This document shows, piece after piece, positions 11,662 through 24,908 of a DNA stretch of 64,000 bases. Numbering within the stretch: position 1 is the stretch's first letter; each line of letters opens with the position of its first letter. This stretch comes from Thuidium tamariscinum (taxonomy: Eukaryota > Streptophyta > Bryopsida > Hypnales > Thuidiaceae). The DNA is taken from the NCBI GenBank assembly GCA_947034885.2, contig OX344754.2:6269001-6333000 (forward strand). Reading direction: 5' to 3'. The position numbers and the translations under genes were made by a program. The notes under the pieces are model-generated. The model was not told the origin of the DNA. It made no database searches and worked only from the letters and a program-made list of their open reading frames with translations.

Positions 11662-14153
11662 TCACAGGTGTGAGCTGGGACGGATGTAGGAAAAGACTCT
11701 TCTGCAAAATTTACTACACCGAAGCCAGCTCAGGATAACCAGGAGCACGCAAAAAAAGATGTAAAACTGCAAGGAAGCCAGGAGATCTGGTGTTCTCAAG
11801 CTCTCCAACATCGGGTCCGACCCCTGCCAAACTTTTTCTGGTCCAAACTTTCTCTGGTCCTCGTTCGAATGGAAGTCGAATTGGTTTAAGAGCTTTGGAT
11901 CTTGTATGACAAGATCGGCATCTGTGATTCGCCACCAAGGACCTCCAATTTTTCTCGGCACTCTGAAAAGAGTTGTCGGTAAGTTTGCTAGGAGAGAGAA
12001 GAAGATGGCTGACCACTTTGAAATCACCTCCTCCAGCTGATCGTGGGAAATAGGATTAAACATGCGAAAACAGTCTTCATTCGGAGCATTTTCGTCTCCA
12101 AAAATCTCCAACGTCAGTGCAATTGGTACCTTCAAAGACGATAATCACGATGAGACTATGGATAACACACAATTACCAAATTATCGGATAGAATACGTGA
12201 AAAGACAACATAATTAAACACATAATTGGAAAAATTAAGTACGGAAAGAGAAAACCCTTGAACGACCAAAGATTCGTACTTTGAAATCGCCAATTTGATT
12301 GATCATGTTGAAAAATTTATAATTCGAATTGGACCAGATTTTTTATCCCCAGGGTCAGCAAAGTTGGTCAGTGCATATATAAAGTAGACAAAAGGAAGTC
12401 CGTATATTAACTACTCCAAAATACTGGAAAAAACATGGGGTCCAACGTTTGGCGATTTTGATCACGTTGAAAATTGATCAAAATCGTAGTCCTGCTGATA
12501 AAAACTGAAGTTGAGTTGCCGATAAGAAGCGCCGCCAATGAAAGTATTGCAAGAAAAGTTCAACTTAAGATCAGGTCAAGCCTTAAAGGACCGAGATTTT
12601 ATAATTTACATGCAATGACCAATTTGATTGATCATACTGCGAAATTATGATTCGAATGGGACCAAACAATGTATCTTCATAACCAGTGCAGAACATTGTA
12701 TGCGTTCAACGCAGTGAAAATGTATGCTAGTTCATGCGCCTTAACAAACAAGAAAAACATGCTGAAGCAAAATCGGTTAATCAAACAATGAGATACAGTG
12801 ATCAGAAAGAGCAAAGGAATGCTCACTTTCGCTACGTCGTAAATGTAGTCGGTCGCGGTGCCGTGCGAGAGATACCCAACGGAGGTGCCACCGGAACCAA
12901 CAGCACAGCGCCCTTGGCAATGCTGTTCATTAAGCATTTGCAGCAGCCTCCTCACGGCCAATCCGACACTATCAGTCGGTGTCATCTTCTTATGATCATA
13001 CGGCATGAACAAAGCTTCCATCCCCGAATGTACATTCACCCACACATGCGGATTGAATTCCTTAACAAGCTGCTGCAGAATCTGCGTCTCGGGTTCACTA
13101 AAAGGCGCTGTACCAGGATACTCTTCATTAGGGTCATAATCCTTCTCCTTCTTGCCCCAGTCTACTTCCCAGTTCCGGTTGGTATCCACTCCCCTGCCAT
13201 TCTTCCGCTCACAGAGATCCCCTGCCTCCACTTTCACGCGCCCGTTCACATTCTCCATAGGGATCACCTTCAGGAGTGATTTCACGTGAGTTTTAGCCCG
13301 TCACACATCAAAAAAATCAAAAGAAAAAACAAAAATAATAAACTCGGCAAGTAACCAGAGTTATGAAAAGAAAGAAAGGTAGGGACTCCATGAACGATAC
13401 AATACAGTAGAGACTCTATTGAACACACATGAGAGAATTAATTTGTGCTAATTGTGAAAATACTTATCTATTGACATTCAATTTTTTGCAAATTGATTTT
13501 TAGCTTGACACAGAACAAATGTGCAAAATCTGAGATGGTGCAAATCTCTAGATTTTTGTAAGAAAAGTTGCAAGGTTCAAGTATGTGGTTAATAGAACCT
13601 CTCTTACTGTATGGTAAATGGAGACTATACATTTTACATCAGATGACAAGTAAATTTTAAGAAAAACTAACCATATGAAGCTCTACTGAAGCCCTAAACC
13701 CTAACTCACCTTCAGCACGGTGTGAGGAAGCGTATGCTCAAGCCCTGCCCGATTCGTGATGTTCCGCTCCCCTCCCAGCATGCTCAAAAATCGCAACGCC
13801 AGTTCCGAGGAAACAAGCTCCCGGGCGTGTTCACCGAAATTCATCAAGACGCGCAGCTTGTTGTCCGTGCTGCCGTCCAAACCGCCAGGTGAAACTGTCA
13901 CCACACGCATCGCAGTCGAGTAGCCGTCCACTGCGGCGCAGACAACCTCTCGGCGCATAATCCCCGGATGGCGATCGACCAGTGCGTCAACTTCGTGCAG
14001 GAGATCAGTCATGCGATGGTAGATCCGGTAGTCGGGAAATGTGATGTTCAAAGGGCGAGTGAACAACGGATTGCTCTGTAGATCGCATTTGCATACGCTG
14101 CACGAGAGGGCGAGCACGGCAAGCAGGAACTGAAGAAAAATCCTGCTCGCCAT
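11662..14153 (-). CDS. M14 zinc carboxypeptidase, membrane-anchored (3 exons)
   Basis: Exons are 14153-13710, 13267-12827 and 12129-11662; all junctions are phase 0 with GT-AG introns, giving 450 codons. Residues 1-23 form a hydrophobic signal peptide. The zinc site is complete: H109 and E112 in GEHARE, and H228 in WVNVHSG. VDTNRNW (about 176-181) supplies the substrate-binding Asn/Arg, and E303 in TLEIFGD is the expected catalytic Glu. Residues about 414-431 are a hydrophobic segment followed by a basic tail, so the catalytic domain should sit in the secretory lumen or outside the cell. The closest family I know is the plant group of Arabidopsis At5g42320 (about 460 aa), not the SOL1/CPD type. 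The protein removes C-terminal residues from peptides; its substrate is unknown. I chose the ATG at 14153 because it begins the signal peptide; an upstream in-frame ATG at 14228 would bury it. Confidence 0.92.
12279..12680. repeat. Duplicated segment in carboxypeptidase intron 2
   Basis: Two related blocks, about 12290-12350 and 12605-12668, share AATTTGATTGATCAT followed by AAATT.ATTCGAAT.GGACCA. They lie about 315 bp apart inside the 697-bp second intron and look like an old local duplication. Confidence 0.6.
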
Positions 14154-16788
14154 TCTGATAACAACAATTAGAGATTTCTGCTGCTCATTGCAGTAGAACG
14201 TGGACTGGTCCAAGTGATCATGGCGCAAACGATGAAAACACGAAATGGGACGGGAACAAGCGACATTGCCCTAGAATGTCAATGGGAATGGCTGACGCGA
14301 AATCAAAACAATAGTCACTAAATCAGGCGGATCCATTATTCTTCCAAATTTCAATGTAAAGCCAATCAACCTGAAATATTAGAGAAAATTTTGAAAAAAA
14401 CAAATAAAAACGAAACAGAATCGAAACTCGAATTGCAAAGAGGAGATGCGTTTTAGGTCAAAGAAGATCAGCAAGCACGTCGCACGAGAGACAGAGGACG
14501 GGTGAAGGGCTCGCTTCCTTCGGGTACGGGTACGGGGGCCCATTCCCGGTGGAGGGCCTTATTGCCGCCCTCTTCAAGAAAGAAATTTATAAAGGTATGG
14601 AAGATTCAAGGTAAACCATGCGGTCCAAATTCAAAAATCTTTATGAATCTTTTCCATGTTACCTTAGTGGCATTGTAAATATTCATCAAAGATATTTTCA
14701 TTTTTGAGCATTAGAATCTGTTGTATTTGACTAGAATTAGATTTTTTTTCAATTGAAATATTCATTAGGTCGGACCATATTAAAATGGTGAGGATAAAAG
14801 GACAAAAAGAGGTTTACAACAGTTACGGTTATGATAAGGGGGCCCATATTGACACATTTAAATCAATTTGCTACTTCAACCAATATTTTTCAGTAAACTT
14901 TGAAACTGAAAATTGGAATTTCATTCAAAAATCAATTATAGATTGAATATTTATAATTTTCACAAGAATATTTTTCCTTAAATTCAAAATATTAAGTTGT
15001 AATCATCATGATGCATGTTTTTAGATTTTCATTTGAGTGCTTCTATTATATGAGCCTCTAGAAGCATGAGTCCATGAGCCTAAAGGACTATACATATATG
15101 TTAGTTAGTGATGGATGTCTATATTATAGGAACCTTCCATAATTACAATGAAACTATGTTATAGATACCTATATTATAAACATTTATTTTACAAATACCT
15201 TCAATGGTTGTAGGATATATACTTATATATATACACGCAAGGCTTACATGCTCACATTTCCATACTCGCTCACTTACATTGTTGGAATTGTGCCCCTTAA
15301 ATTGTAGAATATTTGCAAAGAAAAGTTGTGAAAATCTATACCATATAAATATAACAAAACTAATACAAGAATCTACAAACATTTACACAAATGTAAACAT
15401 CAAGATTTTGTGTATTTTTGACATGTTAGCATAATTGCACTCATTCATTCTTTGAAATCTAAACATCTTGTCCATTAAGGGTTTAAGGCTAGACAACCAG
15501 TTTTGGTTGCAAAAGGAATAATTAGGAGTATGATGTGAGTTTGGTAACTTAAAGAATGGAATTGTACATAGGAATTATGCAATCAATAGGCCATTAGTTA
15601 TCATTATTTGAATAAATAACTTAGAAGATAGGAAATTTAATGCAGTTCCAATAGAAAACACATACACCATTATGGTAAAAGATACAATGCCTAGAATATG
15701 AGTATGCCATTTCAAACTTACATATTAAAGACTTTGTAGCGTGTGGATAATTCCATCCCCATGATTGTTTGAAAAAAATGTCAAATGACAACCATCAATG
15801 TGTAGAAAATCAAGGGTATGCAGTGAAGTACAATTTGATATATGTAAGACTTTTTAAATGATTATTTGATCATTTAAGTAAGTGCTTGTTCACCATGTTT
15901 GCAACACCCAAATTCATCCTTGTTTAGCTAATATTCTTCAAAACAATATTATATATGAATGTAAATCCTTCATGCTTTCACCAATTTAGAAGGGCTCTAA
16001 GTTTCAATTCTTGGCCAATGCTTTTGATACCACATTTGTTGAAAGTTACCCCTTCCAATGGTCTTTCAACATACATGCCTCCTACATGAAATATGTTCAA
16101 ATATGTCTTGAGTAGTCAATAATGTAGAGGTATCTTGAGTAATGTAGTGATCTCCTTGCATCTTTATGAATAAATAAGTATTCAATAATCTTCTAATTGT
16201 AATGGTAGATATTCTTCACATTATCTTCAAAGGCAAAAAACAATATTTTAAAAATATTTTGTAAAGTAAGAACGTACTATAAACTTTGCTAGTACCATAA
16301 GTGGTTTCATTGTACCTACTCTTGTCATTTCAAGTCATAAATGACAAGAGTAGGTACATTGAAACCATTTATGCAACTAACAAAATTTATTGTATTTCTA
16401 CCTAATTGTACGATTGAATTCAAAGATAAAAAAATTCTTTCACTTTCTATAAGTCAATAACTTGGTTAGCCAATGTTGTTAAATTTTGTGTAAATTTATT
16501 AGAGTATAGTTTTTCAAGGATTAATAACCACCAAGTACCTAATCCTCTTCATCCAACAACCACACAACATAAAAAAAACATTTAAAGTCAAGCCACATGA
16601 AGGATGTTGGTACGTAATAAACTACATTTTCTCCAAGTACCATGAATAAACTCTTTGATCATTGGTGATTAGTCAAAATATGTAGTGAAGAATAATATGA
16701 GTGAATATGATAATTTTGAATTATTAACAAAAATTAATTCTACCCAAAGTAGTAGAGATTGCTAAATGATGGCTTTTAGATGTACACC
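14154..16788. other. Carboxypeptidase upstream region and AT-rich intergenic sequence
   Basis: The first 450 bp upstream of the carboxypeptidase start has mixed composition, including a GC-rich patch around 14500-14575 that is a plausible promoter/5' UTR. I could not assign a TATA box. Beyond about 14.6 kb the sequence is AT-rich with no supported gene. A short inverted repeat near 16310-16370 (ACTCTTGTCATTT against AAATGACAAGAGT) forms a perfect stem. Confidence 0.5.
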
Positions 16789-16796
16789 CTTAATCC

Positions 16797-17094
16797 CCCG
16801 GGGAGGACACTTCTTGTGTATTTGGGGGACCCACGTGCGGCGGTGGGGTATTTTTAGGGGGGCTATCAATTACTTGTAATCATTACTTGGCAACATTAAA
16901 AGAGCCCCTATTTGACCATAAAGCGGAAAAATCAGCCATATTATCATCCCTATTTTATTTTTAAAACACTTTGCCTTTTTAATGTCTCCTAATTTGTATG
17001 TAAATGTTTTATAAATTTTACCTGAGATTATTTAAATATACCCTATATTCCGCTGCACGTAGGTTATTAAAAAACGGGAAGTGTCCTCCCCTAG
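16797..17094. mobile_element. hAT-like MITE, copy 2 (298 bp, 8-bp TSD)
   Basis: Same family and orientation as the element at 8920-9221, with identical TIRs and about 90 % similarity by eye over its length. The flanking 8-bp duplication is CTTAATCC at 16789-16796 and 17095-17102. Differences are scattered substitutions and a short indel near 16900. Confidence 0.85.
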
Positions 17095-17102
17095 CTTAAT
17101 CC

Positions 17103-19692
17103 ACAATCATTGAATAGAATTTTTGGATTGATGATTTCAAAGGTAATATAAGACTTACATGACTAACCTCCATTTTAAAGCCCTATATCATTAAAGTGAA
17201 ATATTCCAATTTTTTAGCGTTGGTCATACCAGTTACAAGGTCAAACATTTGACTTCCAATTGCTAATAAAAATGGTACAAATATAACCTCCTCAACTTTG
17301 AATATTCTACATGGTCTTGCTTTTAGAATTGATACAAAAACAATCTAAAAGACTTTAAACAACTTCTAAATTCCATCCCTTGTAATCAAATAAGATAATT
17401 TTTCAATTTATGTATGACAATGTGTTTCTATTCTCTACCACACAATTCATATTACAATCAATTATAATATCCTAAATTTATAATTTGAAATTGAGTTATA
17501 AGAATTTATCAAAGCTAGTATTTTGTTCATATTTAAGAGATACTCTAAGAGGCTCAAAAAGGGCCTTGGATATTTAGGGGTTTCAAGGTTTATGGTTTTT
17601 CCTTTCAAGTTTAGAACTTGAACTTCTAATTATGATAATTTTCTAATATTTTTTTATTTCACTTCAATTTTAAAGACAATTTTAATGACCATTGCTTCAA
17701 CTAGTTAGAATAGTTAGTAAGTCTTTGAGGGAACATATACTTGTGCTCTTTGAATTATAGAGTGTTAATATAGAAGAGTATTAGATTGGATTTCTTATAA
17801 ACTTCATAAATCTTCCATAAAATTTGGTTTGGGGATATTTTTTGAAATAATTTTAGGATTCTTTTGTCATTAACCATAAATTCAATACTGTACTTGGCTA
17901 TCAAGTTTGACAAATATTAATTTTCAAATTTTCAGAATAAATACTAGAATCTTGTGGATTTGGAAATAAATTTAAAAATTCAGTATATCAACTTTAATAA
18001 ATTATTTGGCATGAATTGTCAACCTTGATAGCTTAGTATGGCATTGATTAATTATTGGCTTCTATTCAATGCTTATAACCACTTGAAGTACTAGAAATAT
18101 AGTGGTGTTTTTCATTGTTTATTTTAATTTTTTTTAATGTATTGGGAGTTTTGGATGTATAGACCCAATGGACTTGATGCAAGTACATAAGTGTTTTGAC
18201 TTTGGATCAAACTCAACTTAGGAAACATTTCTATTGTTGCAAAAAGGCCCTTGACTTTTTGTTTGGAATCAAATTTATAAGGGTTGGACGAAATAATAAA
18301 TGTTGCAATTTAGAGGAGCCAACTAGATTGTATGCAAGTGTGAATTGCAAACTTTTCAATGAAATTTTGAAACACAAATTACATGTATTCTAATAAATGT
18401 TGGCTAGAATAGGTCAACAAACAAAAAAACACAATAACTTCTTACAAACCTCTACTATTAAGCTAAAGACAATATTGTATTTTTGAATAGATTACTTTAG
18501 AAATTTTACACAAAAAACAACTTTTGTAGGAAAAAATGTTCACCTTTATTTTTGTTACACCAAGATTTTTTGTCTATAAAAGAACACGTGTGAAAATTAC
18601 TATATTTTTCAAGGTATTTGAAACTTAAATGACTAGCAATAGCAACCTTCAAACAACCTTGAAGTAGACCTTGAGGTAGTCCAAATTTCAAAAAAATAAT
18701 AAAGATAGATGACAAGAAATTTTTAGATCATTAATTTAGTAATGGCTTAAGTTTCAAATAATTGTCATCAAAGATTTGCAAATCATTTGTACCCATATTC
18801 TTGGATCTACTATTGCACCATCCAACATTTGTTATTAAATTTTGAAATCAATTATCTTAAATTCCTTCTAAATGACTATTAATGATTTTTTTGGTTAAAA
18901 AATCAATTTAGTTTTTAGAAAATACCTTGATTATAGGTCTAGTCCATTTAGGATTAAACTTAGAGTGATAGAAAAAATGGTAGAAGAATCAAGTTGTCAA
19001 GAGAGTGGAAGACTTTTAGGAGCCCAAAGCATATCAAGGTAGTCACATCTAAAACCACCACTTTTTTTTGGTTCTACTATCTCCTTAGACCAAATTCTAA
19101 TTTATTATTGAAGAGTTTGTTAGTGTGACTTCAATAATATTTTATAAATTTCCAAAATTGAAAACATAGAATATTTACTTTTGCCACTAGACTCACCCTT
19201 ACATGGATACCTTGGAAGTATAACTCCCATTAGTTGCCTCAAAGAACTCTACTCCCCTATTGGTTGCTCTTGAGAGATTGTAATGGTTAAGGTCAATGTA
19301 AACTTTAGTGACTCTCTTCTCACTCTTTAGTGTTCTAAGTAAACCATCTCATAGGTGGATGTAAACAAGAAGTGGCAACTTTGAATGCATCTACCTTATA
19401 CTCAAATAGTAGGTCCAAACTTGCCCATTTAAAAGCTTGAAATTAATTTTGGGAAGTTAAACTTTTTGAAATGTTGTTTAGTAATTTTCCTTCAAAGACA
19501 AATGCAATTGACATCTAACTAGAGACATTCCATATTTTTAAGAGCTTCATAGAATTAGTCATGAATTTTTGAAGATACAACACAATCATCACTAAAACTA
19601 TCCACCTTCTAATATGGACACATTTCAAAATAGTAACTTATTCCATTCTAGGAATTATATCACCATTAACCCCTAATACAAGTTGGAACCTA
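17103..19692. other. AT-rich intergenic sequence with a decayed repeat at 19440-19635
   Basis: No gene is supported. The stretch 19440-19635 is a diverged, end-less copy of the TA-inserting MITE family found intact at 32948-33256 and 36998-37310; it shares the block reading CATCTAAC..CATTCCATATTTTT and GAATTAGTCATGAATTT. Confidence 0.5.
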
Positions 19693-19703
19693 AAGTATGA
19701 AGA

Positions 19704-19922
19704 TCCAGGTGGATTGGCCCCCTCGCTCAGCCTTACCACGTTTTATCAGAGGTGCAATCAAAACAAAAAGCCCCCTCATTTGGGCCGTGACCACCCCCTG
19801 GGTAATTCGGGGTCTCTGATCACAAATATGAATTCAAAATTTGCAAAAAAAATTATGTGAAAAATAAGAAACTTCAGCATTCTACCCAAGTGGCCGAGCA
19901 AGGGGGTCAGTTCTCCCTGCCC
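19704..19922. mobile_element. MITE with exact 11-bp TSD (219 bp, Mutator-like)
   Basis: The direct repeat AAGTATGAAGA lies at 19693-19703 and 19923-19933 and brackets the element exactly. The ends are imperfect inverted repeats (GGATTGGCCCCCTCGCTC on the left; the right end read inwards is GAACTGACCCCCTTGCTC). A 9-11 bp duplication suggests the Mutator superfamily. A second copy in opposite orientation is at 35501-35719. Confidence 0.8.
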
Positions 19923-19933
19923 AAGTATGAAGA

Positions 19934-20560
19934 CCATACAAATAGAATGTAAAAATACAAGTGACATTTAGGGTAGCATAGAGTGTCTCAGAGGGCCAAC
20001 CTTTTTTGTAGCCTTCCAAGATCGATAGGGCAGTGTGTTGTGACATTTGCACAATTTTTGAGAATGCGAAGAATTCTGAAAGATTTTCTTGTATTCAGCC
20101 TTGCAATGAAGGAACACAGATACAATACACAATAGACCACATTGTGGTTTGTACCTGCATTAGGGGTTAATGGCTTTCCTCTATTTGCCAGCTTCCAAAA
20201 TGTTGTACTTGTATGGCAAACTTAAAATGATGTTTCCAGGTGCTCCAGCCGTAACAATATGAAACGTTAAATTCAATGACCACACTGCATCACTAAATTT
20301 TTGGGATAGTGGGATAGCAAAGAGAATGCCACACATGGACAAACCTTTACGTCACCACAAAGTTCAATTTTGATGTAAACAGCAATTATATGACTGGTTG
20401 ACTAGTAGTTGAAATCTGAAACTTCTTCAAATCAATGGGTAAACACTACAAACAGCTCTTAAAAGAACCACAGAACCAATTTGCATTCAAATTGACTTGA
20501 TGCTCCCATCAAGAGAAGAAAATCCTACTTCTACACTACCTCTAATGATTTCTTCCGAAT
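19934..20560. other. 3' flank of the MFS transporter gene
   Basis: No open frame of interest. Likely 3' UTR and downstream sequence of the minus-strand transporter whose stop codon is at 20563-20561. Confidence 0.5.
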
Positions 20561-23500
20561 TTAGACGTTGAGTGGTTCCGTTTCAGAATCGTGCAACTTC
20601 TCCTTCTCCTCCACAGACGCCAAAGCCTCTGAAAAATAGGACGAGAAAAAGAGGTCCAAGCAAAGACCAAAAATCAGTTACGAGTGACTCATTCTCAGAT
20701 GCTACCACGGAGACACTACTGTAAACTTGATTCCGGAAAAGACTGTCAATGCACAGGAAGAAATGAGAACTGTCACTTACTCATCCTGTTGTGCTTCTCC
20801 GAAACAACCGCAAGCCGCCGCTGCAGCACGCCTGCCATTGCTAAAAAGATTGCACACATCCCGAACATCACACTGATAGGGAAAGCACTCACCTGCAAGA
20901 ATCCGAAAAAGGTCACGACAGGCTGACGGGCATACACGTTAAAAGAACAATAAATTCGCTACTGAAAACTCGACTTGAGCTGCCATAGCTACATTAAGGA
21001 GCAGAATGTACAGATAAGGCTGCAGATTGAGTAGCTCACATTGGCCAGGACAATGCAAACGAAGATGTTGAGAGGGATTCGGAAAAAATTCATAATAGTG
21101 CTCCTGGATTCCTCTGGGATGTATTGAGACCTCATCTTCATGATGGATGGCCAGAAAATTCCCACGCACATTTCAAAAAGGCAAAAGCCAAGCAGGTTCA
21201 AGCGCCCGCCAGCAGTAATGGAATCCGACTTCTTATCAGGTAGGAAAAACTGCAATTGCCAGGTTTCCACGAGCATAAGATGACAAGAAATGATGTGCAA
21301 TGTGACGACTCTACAGCAGAAAGAGACTGGTATCTTTCAGAACTTAGGTCTAGTAGTCTCTAGCATCTTGCAAACAGAACTATATACAAAGCAGATACCT
21401 GTAGCAAAAAAACTTTGAAGTTATAAAACAAAGCATTTACTGTCCTAACAGATTTAGGTGGCTTACTTGAATGACGACAGGTAGACACAGGGCGCCTGAA
21501 GAGACGGCGAAGACAACCTGCATGTAGCTCTCAACCCTCAAGTTGGGACGTGACAAAAGGCGAGATGCCAAAGAGCTACCCAACATAGAGGCAAGCATGA
21601 AAGTGGCAAAAATGAAGCCAAATGGAATCGTCTGATTATAAGGGCTCAAGGCTGGTGTCCACAGGAACACAAACGTATACATGGAACCTTCGAACAAGGA
21701 CTGGATGGCACCAAGAAGCGCAATCTTCTCATCTGCATCACACACAATTGCAAATTAAGATCCAAATTCTCACATGTCACAATCTCTAGAACTCGAGAAG
21801 ATAAGAAATAAATGAGGAAAGCATCAGGAGGAACTTCAAGCACGAGAACATACTATTAAATAGCCACAAGAGAAAGACAGCGCTCGGCAGAGCGATTATC
21901 ACAATTCAGTTCTTACCGGAGGCAATTGCTGAAGCAGCTTTAGTAAATTGATCAACGATGCTTTTGCCCTCAGTCTGATCACCATAATTTTCAGGCCAGG
22001 TCGACAAGATTATGCTCATGCCGACTGCCAGCACACATGCTGCGGCATCGAATGGGGAGACCGGACCCAAGCCGAAGGTGCCAGCCAGAGTGTTCGCCAC
22101 AAGTCCAGCAAGAATCGCTATTAAACCATTACCCAAGAAGATAGCCTTGGAAAATGTCAGCGACAACCACTGAGCCTCGAATCCTCTCTGTATCATAGAA
22201 CATCCACAAGAAAATGTTAGAAAATCTAGGACTGAACAGCCACAGAATATTCTTCCAGCAACGAAGATGTCAACCTAATAATGCATTTCACATGCACTCC
22301 TCGCAGAAGTGTCCAACCTTGAAATGCTCAGCCACGAGCCACGACTCAAATGATGAGAAAAGAAGTGAAGTAGCGATGCCTCCCAAAACACGTCCCAACA
22401 TTAAAACCCTGTACGCCGGAGAATGCTTCGTGAAACAGCTCAGTATGTACGTAATGCAGTACAGGACACTCATCCTCTTGCGCCCACTGTCGACAAGCAT
22501 TCAACAGATTTGATAAGGAAAGTTGCTAAGTCCAAGAAACCGAACACAACAGCTGCCATGGTTGTTTCAACAGGTAATACACTCATAAGATGAACTCATC
22601 ACCTTAATGCATTGCAATACTCAAGATGATTGAGGGATTCTAATCAGCAAGAAAGTTTAGGTACCAAGGTTTACATCACAACAAAACGTGCACGCTACAT
22701 CAACCTAGAAGTAAAGACTCCTGCGGAGTGAACGGTTGCAAAGACTCATGGTTTTAATAGCCACAGAGAATATGAGGTTGAGGGGCCAAAACCAACTGTG
22801 TAAGACATGTTGATTAACCTTGATTTCAAAACAGGCAGTCCAAACTTACTATCGATCGGCAAGTGATCCCACGATGGTCCCGAAAAGCATCGAAGATCCA
22901 AATCCAGCGATAAACAGCTTGCCGATATCACCCTGTTTGTAGCCATAGTGAACATAGAGGGCGTACACGTATGGTCCTTGCAGCCAGTCTCCCGCTGCAC
23001 ACAAGGCAAGAGACCACAGAAAAAGCTGAAAATCTTGTCCAACAAATCCGACAGTAGCGTGTGAACACAGGATTTACACGAGAAAATTCACCATATCAAG
23101 AACGACTTTAAACTTCAACCCAGGGCAAAACTCTGAAGCCCGTTCCCGACAAATCAGGTTTGTAACGCAATATTGCAGGAGCATAATTTGCAGAATTTAG
23201 TTTGGCATCATCTTCAGTAGTCCAAATTTCTCGCGTACGAAGGTTCAAAACCGAACCAAATCCGAGGTGATAAGCATTAGTCCACGAAATTTTTAGAATT
23301 GAAAATATTGGAAGACCGAAACACAAATTCGTGATCTCAGATCTCAAGAATCTCGTGAATCCATTACCTCGACGTTTCAGTACTGCCCAAAATGAGACTA
23401 ACCAACCGATTCGCAATTCATAAGACTTACGAAAGATTGAAGTGCCATCGTCACGAAATGACTTCCGAAATATTGTAAAATCAAGAACCAATGGAAGCTA

Positions 23501-24483
23501 AGGATGCCAGTAGTGCACGGAGCTTCCACCAACTAAAACCCATGCAAACTCGGACTCTGTGATGTCCATGATCTATATTTCACCCTAAAACGAATTTAAG
23601 ATGTCAATGATCTGAAAGCACGAAAACACAGCTTCTAAAATATACTGAGAAGAACTTATCACGGTGAGGAAGATCTCCTAATAAGTATCGCAAACATTCC
23701 AGGCATCATCTAATACTTCGATGGCAAATCGCACCAAGGACAAGACTATCCGCCAAGCAATCAGATAGTCCGCATCTCGTAGAAAAAAACATTGTGAATC
23801 TAAAACAATGATCAATCATGACAGAAAAATCACTCGATGAGGTGCGCTCTTCCAAACAGGGTGACATAGCACAAAAGAATTTCACGCATGCATCGCTCGT
23901 CAGATCCAGAACTCAGTAGAAAAATGCTAGAGCTAAACGCTTCGCAACAAACATAAAACATCCTTAACACACAGAGAAAGGCTCCATCGACGACACCTCA
24001 CACCAAGGGCAAAACGCTTCGCCAAGCGTTCAGGTAGCAAACATCTCGAAGAAACCAACAAACAACGTGCATCTAACGAATATAGAAACAACGCCAACTA
24101 CAACTTACATAGAATCTCTCAATAAGGCGAACAACCTGGCATAAAGAAATTCAACTCACGCATCACTCGTCAGATCCAGAACGCAATAGAAAAATCCACG
24201 CGATAAACACTCCTCACCGGACACAGTAAACACCCTTAACCGACAGGAGAGGACCAAACGTAAGACACAGAGGAGATATTCCATTTTTTCTGCACATTGT
24301 GCCAGAGAAGAGAAGCAAGAGCCGTGCGTTACCCATCATCAGCGAGTACACAACCAGGTAGTTGTTCTTGAAGGCATTGAACACCGGCGATGTGACAATC
24401 CGATCCTTACTCGACTTCCCGAACTCCAGGGCGACCAGGACTATCACCTGGATCCCAAACACGGCATAGAAGTAAAACTCCAT
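20561..24483 (-). CDS. MFS transporter, MFSD5/molybdate-anion-transporter-like (8 exons)
   Basis: Exons are 24483-24333, 22994-22850, 22486-22318, 22187-21917, 21732-21467, 21249-21040, 20892-20781 and 20628-20561. All introns are GT-AG and the phases close to 463 codons. The start MEFYFYAVFG and the end TEPLNV match the plant members of the MFSD5/MOT2-like family (for example At4g27720, about 460 aa). The MFS motif A, ADRYGRKR, falls at residues 96-103 and is split by intron 2. Other family landmarks are GGIATSLLFSSFESW, LGAIQSLFEGSMYTFVFLW, GFCLFEMCVG and YIPEESRSTIMNFFRIP. The protein should have about 12 membrane spans. MFSD5-family members are described as molybdate-anion transporters by homology; the substrate is not proven by this sequence. 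Intron 1 is long (about 1.3 kb) and carries a tandem duplication. Confidence 0.93.
23730..24245. repeat. ~265-bp tandem duplication in MFS intron 1
   Basis: Two adjacent diverged copies, about 23730-23990 and 23998-24245. Shared anchors are the block CTCGTCAGATCCAGAAC (23898 and 24168) and ACCAAGG.CAA (23735 and 24002). It is non-coding, and a minus-strand open frame elsewhere in the intron (23108-23491) is not related. Confidence 0.65.
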
Positions 24484-24908
24484 GGCGGAACCCTGACCGC
24501 CACTCCCTTCCTATTTCTCCGCCAAGACCGTTTCCTCTCCTCCGCTGCAAACTGCACTCCACAACCACAATGCCAGCCTCTTCGACTCCAAAATATCACT
24601 CCGCGTCGCTTGTCACCATTTCACGCGGAACAAAACCTCCCGAACTCAGATCTGTGCCAAACCTACACGGAAATGAACGCCGAGAACGCCACAGTGCACC
24701 AAATCCTGCGATTCCACTCTCAAAAGAATGCCAAGAGAAGCACGAAGAGACGAAGCGATAGCGGATCCGGTGCGGACGACGCTGAGGACCAGCCTGCAGC
24801 CGAGAAATGTGAGCTGCGGAGGCGCCAGCACGCACTGGTAGTGGCCTCGACCATTGCTAGACTAGCTTGCCTTCGAGCAAGAACCGGGCTAGAAGGGTGA
24901 CCCGGTAC

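Noticed and set aside
12734-13279. 181-codon plus-strand open frame
   Set aside because: Antisense shadow of carboxypeptidase exon 2, whose minus-strand frame carries clear M14 motifs.
13691-13705. CCCTAAACCCTAA word resembling plant telomere repeat
   Set aside because: Only two units inside carboxypeptidase intron 1; no array, so chance or telo-box-like.
23108-23491. 127-codon minus-strand open frame in MFS intron 1
   Set aside because: No recognisable motif, and exon 1 joins exon 2 in phase without it.
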